Below, piece by piece: positions 43,603 to 51,616 of a stretch of 64,000 nucleotides of DNA. The stretch's first letter is position 1. Each line of letters starts with the position of its first letter. The stretch lies in assembly GCF_951793255.1 (NCBI RefSeq), contig NZ_OX636706.1:2995001-3059000 (forward strand). Direction: 5' to 3'. The notes under the pieces were generated by a model. The model was not told where the DNA came from. It made no database searches and worked only from the letters and a program-made list of their open reading frames with translations. Both the position numbers and the translations under genes were made by a program. This DNA comes from Desulfovibrio piger (GTDB lineage Bacteria > Desulfobacterota > Desulfovibrionia > Desulfovibrionales > Desulfovibrionaceae).

Positions 43603-44082
43603 ATGGAATCTCTGAATGTGAAACAGCCCACCCTCTACATCATGCTGGGCCTGCCTGGCGCGGGCAAAAGCACCTATGTGAACACCAAGCTGGTGCCTGA
43701 GGGCGTCCAGGTCATCTGTGCCGACGACCTCCGTGCCGCCCACGGCCACCGCTACTACGGCCCCCTGGAGCAGCAGATTCACGGTATGGCCTACACCTTC
43801 GCCCGTGCCCATATGCTGCGCGGTCTGGACGTGGTGGTGGATGAATGCACCGTCCGCGCTTCCTATGTGAAACGCTGGAAGCAGCTCGCCGAGGACATGC
43901 GCTATCAGGTGAAGGTCATCCACCTGACCACTCCCAAGGATGTCTGCGTGGAACGGCGTCGCACCAACACCCCCGACTTTCCTCTGGAGGTCATCGGCAT
44001 GAAAAAGAGCAACCTCGACTTCCAGCTCCCGCTCATCAAGGAAGCTCTGAAACCTTATGAATACATGGAAGTAAGCGAGTGA
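43603..44082 (+). CDS. Polynucleotide 5'-kinase-like P-loop protein (AAA_33)
   Basis: 159 residues. The P-loop GLPGAGKS is at 16-23, followed by VICADDLR and the lid-type VERRRTNTPDFPLEVIGMKK. This is the architecture of T4-type polynucleotide 5'-kinase without the phosphatase domain. It may repair nicked RNA or DNA ends, or act on nucleosides; substrate is not evident. It has AGGAAAG 7 bases upstream of the ATG and its stop overlaps the nrdD start. Confidence 0.82.
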   Translation: MESLNVKQPTLYIMLGLPGAGKSTYVNTKLVPEGVQVICADDLRAAHGHRYYGPLEQQIHGMAYTFARAHMLRGLDVVVDECTVRASYVKRWKQLAEDMRYQVKVIHLTTPKDVCVERRRTNTPDFPLEVIGMKKSNLDFQLPLIKEALKPYEYMEVSE

Positions 44083-46034
44083 TGGAACTTCACCAGTCTT
44101 TCGACCCGGCTTTCACGGCCCTGATTGAAAAGCTCCGCAAACAATCCCCTGCGGAGCTTTTTGCTTTGTCGGGCATCTCCCCTGAGCAGCTCGACATCAA
44201 TCACATGGCGCGGGATTTCTTCCGCTCTTCCAACCGCAAGGGCGCGGCCACGGCTGACCACAGCATCGACCCCAACGCCAACGTCAGCGGCAGGGATGTC
44301 ATCACCTTCAATTATGAAGTGCCCAAGGCGTACATGAAGCTGAACTCCCTGTACAACCTGTGGCTCTCCCTGCGTGATGGGTTCGACGAGGAGACCGCCG
44401 ACCTCGCCATCAAGAGTGAGGTGGACGGCCTGCTCTACATCAATGACAGTTGGGACATCGGGCGTCCCTACTGCTTCAATTACTCCATGTACGACATCGC
44501 CCTGGAGGGCCTGAAGATGGGGGGGCGTCTCAACATCGTCCCGGCCAAGAGCCTTGCCACCTTCTTGCGGCAGGTGGAGCAATTCACGGTCTACGCCGCC
44601 AACAGCACCCTGGGGGCCACCGGCCTTGCCGACCTGCTCATCGTTGCGTCCCGGTACATCGACGACATCCTGACCACCGGCTACGACAATCACGTCAAAA
44701 TCGGCAAGGAAGAGCGCGTCTGGACCTATGTGGCCGAACAGCTCACCTCGCTCATCTACACGCTCAACTGGGAGTTCCGGGGCAACCAGAGCCCGTTCAC
44801 CAACGTGAGCGTCTATGACGACAACTTCCTTGCCCAGCTCGCGCCCGCCTACGTCATCAACGACAAGGCCCCCCGTATCGAGACCGTGAAGAAGGTGCAG
44901 GACGTTTTCCTCTCCTGCTTCAATCAGGTTCTCGAACGGGACCCCGCCACCTTCCCTGTGGTGACGGCCTGCTTCTCCCTGGCTGAAGACGGCAAGGAAC
45001 TGGCCGACCCGGCCTTCGTCAAACACATCGCCAACCACAACCTGAAATTCGGTTTCATCAACATCTACGTTGGCGAGACCAGCACCCTTTCGTCTTGCTG
45101 CCGTCTGCGGTCGAACATCAACGACCTCGGCTATGCCAATTCGTTTGGGGCTGGCAGCACCAAGATTGGCAGTCTCGGTGTGGCCACGCTCAACCTGCCC
45201 ACCCTTGCGCGGGCGGCTTCCGCAGAGACCGCCGGCAAAGACAATGAGTCCGCTGTCACGGAGATGCTGGATGCTGTTGAGGCGGTGGCCATGATGGCGG
45301 CCTTCATCAACCACGCCAAACGCCGCTTCATCGCCGACCGTATCGAACGCGGCAGCCTGCCGCTGTACAAGCTCGGCTACATGGACCTGAAGCGCCAGTT
45401 CTCCACCTGCGGCTTCACCGGTCTGTACGAGGCCCTCCACATCTTAGGCTATGACCTGCGCGAGCCGGAAGGCCTGAAGGTCGCCAAGCGCATCCTTGAA
45501 ACCATCAATGCGACCAATGAGTGCATGACGGAACAGCTTGGCACCCCCCACAACATGGAGCAGGTCCCCGGCGAATCCAGCGCCGTCAAGCTGGCCCGCA
45601 AAGACACCATCCTGGGCAAGAATCCCGAAGGCTGGGCGCTGTACTCCAACCAGTTCATCCCCCTCTGGGAAGAGGGCGTCGATATGCTGGACCGCATCCG
45701 CATCCAGGGTGAACTGGACGGCTACTGCACCGGCGGCGCCATCTGCCACCTCAACGTGGCCGACCGCATCGAGAAGCCGGAAGTCATGGAAGCCCTTATC
45801 CATCATGCAGCCGCCTCCGGCGTGGTGTACTTCGCCATCAACTACGCCATCAACCGCTGCGAGGCGGGCCACATGACCGTGGGCCACGGCGATGACACCT
45901 GCCCCGTCTGCGGCAAACCCATCGCCGACACCTTCACCCGTGTCGTGGGATTCCTCACCAACACCAAACATTGGAACGTCACTCGCCGCGAACATGATTG
46001 GCCGCACAGGGCGTTCCTCAAAGCAAAGGGGTAG
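44082..46034 (+). CDS. nrdD: Anaerobic ribonucleoside-triphosphate reductase NrdD (class III)
   Basis: 650 residues. It makes dNTPs by glycyl-radical chemistry and works only without oxygen. The radical glycine is G623 in RVVGFLTN near the C-terminus. A zinc-site region RCEAGHM...DDTCPVCG is present, and GNQSPFTNVSVYDDNF and SSCCRLRSN match the catalytic core. The N-terminal ATP-cone of cellular enzymes is missing, as in T4 NrdD, suggesting loss of dATP feedback. The ATG at 44082 overlaps the kinase stop; a GTG one codon earlier is also possible. The activase nrdG follows after one tiny gene. Confidence 0.93.
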   Translation: MELHQSFDPAFTALIEKLRKQSPAELFALSGISPEQLDINHMARDFFRSSNRKGAATADHSIDPNANVSGRDVITFNYEVPKAYMKLNSLYNLWLSLRDGFDEETADLAIKSEVDGLLYINDSWDIGRPYCFNYSMYDIALEGLKMGGRLNIVPAKSLATFLRQVEQFTVYAANSTLGATGLADLLIVASRYIDDILTTGYDNHVKIGKEERVWTYVAEQLTSLIYTLNWEFRGNQSPFTNVSVYDDNFLAQLAPAYVINDKAPRIETVKKVQDVFLSCFNQVLERDPATFPVVTACFSLAEDGKELADPAFVKHIANHNLKFGFINIYVGETSTLSSCCRLRSNINDLGYANSFGAGSTKIGSLGVATLNLPTLARAASAETAGKDNESAVTEMLDAVEAVAMMAAFINHAKRRFIADRIERGSLPLYKLGYMDLKRQFSTCGFTGLYEALHILGYDLREPEGLKVAKRILETINATNECMTEQLGTPHNMEQVPGESSAVKLARKDTILGKNPEGWALYSNQFIPLWEEGVDMLDRIRIQGELDGYCTGGAICHLNVADRIEKPEVMEALIHHAAASGVVYFAINYAINRCEAGHMTVGHGDDTCPVCGKPIADTFTRVVGFLTNTKHWNVTRREHDWPHRAFLKAKG

Positions 46035-46039
46035 ACAAC

Positions 46040-46141
46040 ATGCTCACATTCCTCATTACCTTTGTCGGTGCCTTTGGCGGCTTCTGTGCCGCCGAGTTCT
46101 TCCTTCGCTGGTGGGACAGCCGCCCCCGCAAAATGAAGTAG
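46040..46141 (+). CDS. Tiny putative membrane protein (33 aa) between nrdD and nrdG
   Basis: ATG at 46040, 5 bases after the nrdD stop. The product MLTFLITFVGAFGGFCAAEF is followed by a basic tail with FLRWWDSRPRKMK: one membrane span and a positively charged end. The position and span are plausible for a real small phage gene, for example in lysis or membrane association. The ribosome-binding site (AAAGGGG, 8-9 bases upstream) supports translation. Function unknown. Confidence 0.5.
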   Translation: MLTFLITFVGAFGGFCAAEFFLRWWDSRPRKMK

Positions 46142-46152
46142 CGTGCCCGGCC

Positions 46153-46629
46153 ATGTTTCGCATCATCGGCTCCGAGATAAACCTGCGCCACAGTGCGCTG
46201 GAAGTATACGTCTCCGGCTGCACCCGTGATTGTCCCGGTTGCCACAACCCGGAGGCCCAGGCCTTCGGCCACGGGGCGCGCTGGGACAAATGGCTTGCGG
46301 CCCACCGCTACAAGCTGGGCACGGGCACCTTCCGCAACGTCTGGATTCTTGGGGGCGACCTCCTGTGCCAGACGGAGCCTGCGGAAGTCGAAGAGTTCCT
46401 GCGCTCCCTGCGCCGCCTCATGCCCGAAAGCATGGACCTGTGGCTGTGGACTGGCGCGGACAGGAAAGATGTACCGGGCTATGTGCTGCGGCATATCGAC
46501 TGGCTCAAAACCGGTCCCTACATGCGTGAGCTGCCGGAAAAGACCGTGGCGTTACCTGACGGCTCCGCCCTTCTCCTTGCCTCTGAAAACCAGGAGTTGT
46601 CCCGTGTATCCTCCCCTCGTTCCCTCTGA
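46153..46629 (+). CDS. nrdG: Anaerobic ribonucleotide reductase activating protein NrdG
   Basis: 158 residues. Radical SAM activase that installs the glycyl radical on NrdD. The cluster motif CTRDCPGC is at C23, C27 and C30 within YVSGCTRDCPGCHNPEAQAF, the standard NrdG signature. WILGGDLL follows as the GGDP-like SAM-binding turn (here GGDL), and LWLWTG is the usual beta strand. It is paired with nrdD 118 bases upstream. Its 3' end overlaps the next small gene by 26 bases. Confidence 0.93.
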   Translation: MFRIIGSEINLRHSALEVYVSGCTRDCPGCHNPEAQAFGHGARWDKWLAAHRYKLGTGTFRNVWILGGDLLCQTEPAEVEEFLRSLRRLMPESMDLWLWTGADRKDVPGYVLRHIDWLKTGPYMRELPEKTVALPDGSALLLASENQELSRVSSPRSL

Positions 46630-46828
46630 CAAACCTCTCATACGCTCCCTTGATGACCTGCCCCTGACGCCTGACCTCGTGGAGGGTCTCGACAAGCTGG
46701 TCCCCCATCGCTGTCCCCTGCCCGACCAGAGCGAGAGGGAAATCTGGATGTATGCCGGGAAGCGGCAACTGGTGGATGCCCTCAAGACGGCTATGGTCCG
46801 CCGCATCCGGGAAGGCCGCGTCGTGTAG
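46604..46828 (+). CDS. Small phage hypothetical protein (74 aa)
   Basis: Starts at a GTG at 46604 with CAGGAG 7 bases upstream, inside the nrdG end. The product opens MYPPLVPSDKPLIRSLDDLPLTPDLVEGLDKLVPHRCPLPDQSEREIW and ends in a basic helix. It is in the place where T7-like phages carry small proteins before the head genes. No family recognised. Confidence 0.65.
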   Translation: MYPPLVPSDKPLIRSLDDLPLTPDLVEGLDKLVPHRCPLPDQSEREIWMYAGKRQLVDALKTAMVRRIREGRVV

Positions 46829-46862
46829 TCTTTCAACCCTCAACCCCATAAGGAAAAGCTTT

Positions 46863-47114
46863 ATGTGCAGTGGCAGCATTTTCGGTGGTGCCCCCAGCAA
46901 GCCCAAGGTGGTGGAGGCCCCGCAGCCCCAGGTGGCCGCCACCCCGCCCCCGGCGGAAGAAGTGGCAGAGGCCCCCATCATCAACGAAGGCGCTAAACGC
47001 CAGAACGCCAACGAGGCCAAACGCAAGGGCACCGCCGCCCTGCGCATCAACCTCAACATGGGCGGCGTCGGCGGCGCGGGAGGCGGCACCAGTGGCCTCT
47101 CCATCCCCCGCTAA
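46863..47114 (+). CDS. Small virion/tail-assembly protein, T7 gp7.3-like
   Basis: 83 residues, MCSGSIFGGAPSKPKVVEAPQPQVAATPPPAEEV..., Pro/Ala-rich and then INEGAKRQNANEAKRKGTAALRI and a Gly-rich end GGVGGAGGGTSGLSIPR. T7 gp7.3 (99 residues) has the same layout: disordered N-terminus, GRKKARAGGKKSLSV and a glycine-rich tail. It is required for tail assembly in T7. Position directly before the portal agrees. The start has AAGGAA 8 bases upstream. Confidence 0.6.
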   Translation: MCSGSIFGGAPSKPKVVEAPQPQVAATPPPAEEVAEAPIINEGAKRQNANEAKRKGTAALRINLNMGGVGGAGGGTSGLSIPR

Positions 47115-48741
47115 CGATACCGGCGGCCAGACCTCCAGCTCCCGCTACGAGGCCCTGGCCGTTGACCGCCAGCCCTACCTTGACCGGGCTCGCGACTGTT
47201 CCGCCCTCACCCTTCCCTACCTCATCCCCCGCGACGACGACCCCAACGGCAAAAAGCTCCCCTCGCTCTACCAGAGCGTGGGGGCCAACGGGGTGACGAA
47301 CCTCGCTTCCAAGCTCCTGATGACCATGCTCCCGCCCAACGAGCCCTGCTTCCGGCTGCGGGTCAACAACATGGTCATGGAGCAGGAGGTGGAGGATGAA
47401 GGGGACAGGGAGTTCCAGACCAAAATCAACAAGGCCCTGTCCCGTGTGGAGCAGGCCGTCCTCGCGGACATTGAATCCACGGCGGACCGCCCCGTGGTCC
47501 ATGAGGCCAACATGCACCTCATCGTCGGGGGCAATGTCCTGTTCCACAACGACGGCAAAAGTGGCCTGCGCATGTTCCCCCTGTCCCGCTATGTGGTGGA
47601 CAGGGACAGCGCCGGGACGCCCGTCGAAATCATCGTCAGGGAGACCGTCAGCATCCACGCCCTGCCGGAAGACTTCCTGGCCTCCCTCAAGGAACTGGAA
47701 GGCGATACCGGGGCGCAGGTGTCCAAACTGCTGGAAGCACGCCCCGGTGACGGCAAGGACGAAGTGGACATCTACACCCACCTCCGCCGTGAGGCCGGTC
47801 TGTGGAAAGTCAGGCAGGAGGTCTTTGGCCACGAGGTTCCCGGTTCCACCGGCAGCTACAAGCCGGAGGTGTGCCCTTGGTTCCCCGTCCGCATGTACAG
47901 CATCGCGGGTGAGAACTACGGGCGGGGCTTCGTGGAACAGCAGCTCGGCGACCTGACCAGCCTCGAATCTCTGAACCAGGCGATGGTCGAAGGTGCCATC
48001 GTCTCTTCCAAGATGCTCTTCTTCGTGGAACCCAACTCCGTCACCAGCGCCCGTGCCGTGGCCGAAGCGTCCAACGGCGACGTGCTGGAAGGACGGGGCG
48101 ATGACGTGTCCTGTCTCCAGGTCCAGAAAGGGGCCGACTTCCAGGTGGTGGCCGCCAAGATTCAGGCCATCGAGCAGTCCCTCAAGACCGCCTTCCTCAT
48201 GGTGGACGGTATGCGCCGGGACAAGGAGCGCGTCACGGCGGAAGAGATTCGCATGATTGCCCAGGAGCTGGAAGCGGGGCTTGGGGGTGTCTACACCACC
48301 GTGGCCCAGGAGTTCCAGCTCCCCTACATCCGCAGCCGCATGGCCGCCATGACCAAACAGAAACGGCTCCCCAAACTCCCCAAGGAGCTTGTCACCCCCG
48401 CCATCGTCACCGGCTTCGAGGCCATCGGGCGCGGCACGGACAAGAACAAGCTCATGGAGTTCCTGCAAGCCGGAGCGACGACTTTCGGGGATTCCTTCCT
48501 CGGACTGCTCAATCCCCACAACGCCGTCGAACGGCTGGCCTCGGCTATGGGCATCACCACCGAGGGCCTGGTCAAGACCCCTGAGGAACTTCAGGCGGAA
48601 CAGGAGCAGGCGCAGCAGATGGCCCAGCAGCAGTCCATGCTGGAGAACCTGGGACCGGAAGCCGTCAGACAGGGCGGCGGGATGCTGAACCAGGCATTCG
48701 CCGCCAGCCAGCAAAACAGCAACGGAGGAAACAATGGCTAA
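47092..48741 (+). CDS. Head-tail connector (portal) protein, T7 gp8-like
   Basis: 549 residues (T7 gp8 is 536). Matches run throughout: RYEALAVDRQPYLDRARDCSALTLPYLIP, VGANGVTNLASKLLMTMLPP, GLRMFPLSRYVVDRDSAGTPVEIIVRE, and RDKERVTAEEIRMIAQELEAGLGGVYTTVAQEFQLPYI, the latter nearly identical in layout to T7. It forms the dodecameric ring for packaging and tail attachment. The GTG at 47092, within the end of the previous gene and after GGGAGGCGG, is the best start; no ATG fits. The C-terminus is Gln-rich. Confidence 0.95.
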   Translation: MASPSPANDTGGQTSSSRYEALAVDRQPYLDRARDCSALTLPYLIPRDDDPNGKKLPSLYQSVGANGVTNLASKLLMTMLPPNEPCFRLRVNNMVMEQEVEDEGDREFQTKINKALSRVEQAVLADIESTADRPVVHEANMHLIVGGNVLFHNDGKSGLRMFPLSRYVVDRDSAGTPVEIIVRETVSIHALPEDFLASLKELEGDTGAQVSKLLEARPGDGKDEVDIYTHLRREAGLWKVRQEVFGHEVPGSTGSYKPEVCPWFPVRMYSIAGENYGRGFVEQQLGDLTSLESLNQAMVEGAIVSSKMLFFVEPNSVTSARAVAEASNGDVLEGRGDDVSCLQVQKGADFQVVAAKIQAIEQSLKTAFLMVDGMRRDKERVTAEEIRMIAQELEAGLGGVYTTVAQEFQLPYIRSRMAAMTKQKRLPKLPKELVTPAIVTGFEAIGRGTDKNKLMEFLQAGATTFGDSFLGLLNPHNAVERLASAMGITTEGLVKTPEELQAEQEQAQQMAQQQSMLENLGPEAVRQGGGMLNQAFAASQQNSNGGNNG

Positions 48742-48895
48742 TACCCCGGCCACCGAAACCAAGGCCCCGGCTTCTCCCGGCGGTCTGACCCTGAGCAATC
48801 CCGGCACCAAACAGGGTGCCAAAGCCGAGACCCGGAAACCTTCGACCGCCCTGCCCATCGGCACGTCCGGCAAGCTCCGCGTCATCCACAACTAG
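48734..48895 (+). CDS. Small phage protein between portal and scaffold (53 aa)
   Basis: ATG at 48734 overlaps the portal stop and follows GGAGGAAACA. The product MANTPATETKAPASPGGLTL...LPIGTSGKLRVIHN is polar, Pro/Thr-rich and probably disordered. Its spacing and ribosome-binding site argue for a real gene. No family recognised. Confidence 0.55.
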   Translation: MANTPATETKAPASPGGLTLSNPGTKQGAKAETRKPSTALPIGTSGKLRVIHN

Positions 48896-48922
48896 CCCAC
48901 CCATACCATCCGCGAGGGAAAC

Positions 48923-49699
48923 ATGAGTGAAAACAACGTGTCCAGCATCGATGCCCCCTATGAAGTCGCCGGTCCTGAAGACCCCAAAGCCGGTGAGGGA
49001 GGCGGCAAGGAACATGCTGATGCTTCTGTGGCTGCTGACGCTCCCGCTGAGGGAGGCGTGGAGGCACAGGAAAACGACGGGAAGGAAGGGGAAGAGCAGC
49101 AGGTAAAGGAGGGGGACAACGAATCCCCCGAAGTCCTGGAGCGCATTTCCAAGGCGACCAAAGAAGAAGCCGCCGAGGCCCTGAAAGAGAACGGCCTCGA
49201 CTTCACCAAGTTCGAGCGGGAATACATGGCTTCCGGTGACTTGAGCGAGGAATCCTACAAGGAGCTGGAAAAGGCGGGCATCACCAAGAAGCACGTCGAG
49301 GCCTACCTGCGCGGCAATGAAGCCCTGATGAACCAGACCGTTACGGACATCACCAGCATGGCCGGGGGCATGGAGAGCTATCAGGCCATGACCGCGTGGG
49401 CGGCCAGGAACATGCCGAAGGAAGATGTCGATGCCTATAACGAGGCCATGAACTCCGGCAACATCCCGCTCATCAAGATGGCCGTGTCCGGCCTCGTGGC
49501 CCGCTACCAGGCCTCGGAAGGCGCGGAACCCGTCCTGCTGGGCGGTCGTGCCCCGGCGGCCCGCTCCGGCGGTGTGGCCGGGTATGCCTCCAAGGAAGAG
49601 ATGGTGGCCGCCATGCGGGACCCCCGCTACGGCAAGGACAGCGCCTACACCCGCGAGGTGGAACGCAAGACCGGCGCTTCCACCTTCTTCGGTTACTAG
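48923..49699 (+). CDS. Capsid assembly scaffolding protein, T7 gp9-like
   Basis: 258 residues, highly acidic in the first 70 (GEEQQVKEGDNESPEVLERI). The C-terminal part matches T7 gp9: GLVARYQASEGAEPVLLGGRAPAARSGGVAGYASKEEMVAAMRDPRYGKDSAYTREVERK. It guides assembly of the capsid and leaves during maturation. The middle (FEREYMASGDLSEESYKELEKAGITKKHVEAYLRG) is helical. GAGGGAA precedes the ATG. Confidence 0.9.
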   Translation: MSENNVSSIDAPYEVAGPEDPKAGEGGGKEHADASVAADAPAEGGVEAQENDGKEGEEQQVKEGDNESPEVLERISKATKEEAAEALKENGLDFTKFEREYMASGDLSEESYKELEKAGITKKHVEAYLRGNEALMNQTVTDITSMAGGMESYQAMTAWAARNMPKEDVDAYNEAMNSGNIPLIKMAVSGLVARYQASEGAEPVLLGGRAPAARSGGVAGYASKEEMVAAMRDPRYGKDSAYTREVERKTGASTFFGY

Positions 49700-49702
49700 G
49701 AG

Positions 49703-50227
49703 GTGTTCCTCATAAGTATCCTCATTTCCACCGCGCTGGCCTTCCAGAACCCCGACATCCTGACCATCACCAAACACTACGAGGGCTTCCGCTCCAAACC
49801 CTACCTCTGCCCTGCCGGGGTCACCACCATCGGCTACGGGCATACCGGGGGCGACGTGACCCTCTCCACCCCTCCCGTCAATGAAGCCGAGGCCGAGGCC
49901 CTGCTCATCGTGGACCTGACCACCGCCGCCCTGGCCGTCATCCGGCACGCGGGCGGGTACCTCTCCCAAAGCGACACCCCGGAGGAAGCGGCCCGCCGTC
50001 TGGTGGCCCTCACCTCCTGGACCTTCAATCTTGGCGAAGGCAACCTGCTGTCCTCCACCATGCTCAAGCGCATCAAGGCGCTGGACTGGGAAGGGGCGGC
50101 CCGCGAGATGCTGCGTTGGGACAAGGCCACCGTCAACGGCAAAAAGGTTTCTCTGGCCGGTCTCACCAAACGCCGCAAGACCGAATCCCACTACTTCAAA
50201 ACAGGCGAACTCCGCTTCGATTTCTGA
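49703..50227 (+). CDS. Endolysin, GH24 (T4/P22-type) lysozyme with N-terminal hydrophobic segment
   Basis: 174 residues from a GTG start with AGGAG 3-5 bases upstream. The catalytic triad of GH24 lysozymes is E27, C36, T42 (YEGFRSKPYLCPAGVTTIGYGHT), with Cys in the second position as in some P1/21-type enzymes where T4 has Asp. The first 14 residues (MFLISILISTALAF) are hydrophobic and may be a signal or signal-arrest-release anchor. It cleaves peptidoglycan. T7 itself uses an amidase early; here the lysozyme is placed between scaffold and holin in the head module. Confidence 0.9.
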   Translation: MFLISILISTALAFQNPDILTITKHYEGFRSKPYLCPAGVTTIGYGHTGGDVTLSTPPVNEAEAEALLIVDLTTAALAVIRHAGGYLSQSDTPEEAARRLVALTSWTFNLGEGNLLSSTMLKRIKALDWEGAAREMLRWDKATVNGKKVSLAGLTKRRKTESHYFKTGELRFDF

Positions 50228-50234
50228 GGTGCCT

Positions 50235-50537
50235 ATGTGGACATCCCTTGCCCGTATCGGCGCTTCCCTGCTGAACAAGATTCTGCCCGACAGGTCCGGC
50301 ATCAACGCGGCCCAGGCCCGCATCAACGAGGCTGAGGTGGCCGGGGCACCCGCATCCATCCTCCGGCTCTGGCGCGGTTTCCTGGGCTGGGTCTGCGCCA
50401 TCCTGTTCGCCTGGGAAGTCGCCGGGCGTCTCATCATCATCCCCATCCTCTTCCCGGAATGGGGTAAGACCCTGCCCCCCTCCTGCATCGACCATGTGAC
50501 CACCCTGCTGGCCGCCATGCTCGGTGTGGGTTTCTGA
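50235..50537 (+). CDS. Holin, GTA_holin_3TM-like
   Basis: 100 residues, MWTSLARIGASLLNKILPDRSGINAAQARINEAEVAGAPASILRLWRGFLGWVCAILFAWEVAGRLIIIPI..., the N-terminal amphipathic part LLNKILPDR plus two to three membrane spans typical of the 3TM holin family found in gene transfer agents and many prophages. It follows the endolysin by 7 bases, which supports a lysis pair. It forms pores that time lysis. No spanin gene is obvious next to it. Confidence 0.82.
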   Translation: MWTSLARIGASLLNKILPDRSGINAAQARINEAEVAGAPASILRLWRGFLGWVCAILFAWEVAGRLIIIPILFPEWGKTLPPSCIDHVTTLLAAMLGVGF

Positions 50538-50573
50538 CCCCGCAACCTCAACTCCAAAGGAGCCAACCAGTTT

Positions 50574-51533
50574 ATGGCTGAAAACCTGACCCTTTCCCTC
50601 CCCGGTCAAAAGAACCTTGCCGGTGAAAGCGATGCCCTCTTCATGAAGACCTTCACCGGCGAAGTGATGACCGCCTTTGAAGAGCGCAACGTCATGAAGG
50701 ACCTGCATCGCGTCCGCACCATCGACCACGGCAAGTCCGCCAGCTTCGCCCTGCTGGGCAAGGCGGCTGCCCGCTACCACACCCCCGGCACCGCCATCCT
50801 CGGCAGCAACAAGATTGCCACCGAAGAGCGTGTCATCAACATCGACGACCTGCTCATCGCCGACGTGGCCATCTACGACCTGGATGACGCCAAGAACCAC
50901 TACGACGTGCGTCAGGAATACTCCAAGCAGCTCGGCTGGGCTCTGGCCCGCGAGTTCGACAAGAAGACCATGCGTGTGGGCGTCCTGGCCGCCCGTGCCA
51001 AGGGCCTCATCGACGGCGAACCCGGTGGCTCCGTCATCAAGGGCGGCCCCACCGTGGAGACCAACGGCGAGGTGCTGGCCGAGGCCATGTTCTCCTGCGC
51101 CCAGATTTTCGATGAAAAGGACATCACCGAATGGGAACGTACTCTTATCGTTAAACCTGCGCAGTACTACCTGCTGGCCCAGACCACCAAGGTGCTGAAT
51201 CGCGACTGGGGCGGTGCCGGTGTTTACGCCGATGGTTCCGTCCTCAAGGTGGCCGGTATCCAGATTATCAAGTCCAACAACCTGCCCAACACCAACGTCA
51301 CGAAGGTCACCGGCGAAAAGAACGACTACAGCGGCGACTTCACCAACACCGTGGCCCTCTGTCTCCAGAAGGAAGCCATCGGCACCGTGAAGCTGAAGGA
51401 CCTGACCGTGGAGAAGTCCGGTTCCGACTTCCATATCATGTACCAGTCCACCATGATGGTGGGCAAATACGCCATGGGGCACGGCATCCTGCGCCCCGGC
51501 TGCGCCATCGAAATCTCCAAGGAAGCCGCCTAG
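50574..51533 (+). CDS. Major capsid protein, T7 gp10A-like
   Basis: 319 residues (T7 gp10A is 345). Characteristic stretches are MKTFTGEVMTAFEERNVMKDLHRVRTIDHGKSASFALLGKAAARYHTPGT, VINIDDLLIADVAIYDLDDAKNHYDVRQEYSKQLGWALAREFDKKTM and the C-terminal YQSTMMVGKYAMGHGILRPGCAIEI. It has the HK97 fold. No slippery site or gp10B-type extension is visible at the end. A strong terminator follows at 51557, as in T7. Confidence 0.95.
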   Translation: MAENLTLSLPGQKNLAGESDALFMKTFTGEVMTAFEERNVMKDLHRVRTIDHGKSASFALLGKAAARYHTPGTAILGSNKIATEERVINIDDLLIADVAIYDLDDAKNHYDVRQEYSKQLGWALAREFDKKTMRVGVLAARAKGLIDGEPGGSVIKGGPTVETNGEVLAEAMFSCAQIFDEKDITEWERTLIVKPAQYYLLAQTTKVLNRDWGGAGVYADGSVLKVAGIQIIKSNNLPNTNVTKVTGEKNDYSGDFTNTVALCLQKEAIGTVKLKDLTVEKSGSDFHIMYQSTMMVGKYAMGHGILRPGCAIEISKEAA

Positions 51534-51556
51534 TCCCTGACCAAGAACCATCCATC

Positions 51557-51595
51557 CCCCCGCAGGCCGTCCATCACGGACCCTGCGGGGTTTTT
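51557..51595 (+). terminator. Terminator after the capsid gene (equivalent of T7 T-phi)
   Basis: Arms CCCCGCAGG and CCTGCGGGG followed immediately by TTTTT, 24 bases after the capsid stop. Its position between capsid and tail-tube A genes is that of the T7 late terminator. Confidence 0.9.
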
Positions 51596-51616
51596 ACGGC
51601 CAAGGAGGGCCACAGG

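Noticed and set aside
46835-46862. A fifth phage promoter (CCATAAGGAAAAG) before the gp7.3-like gene
   Set aside because: It lacks the GGTTGCACTA core and fits better as a ribosome-binding region.
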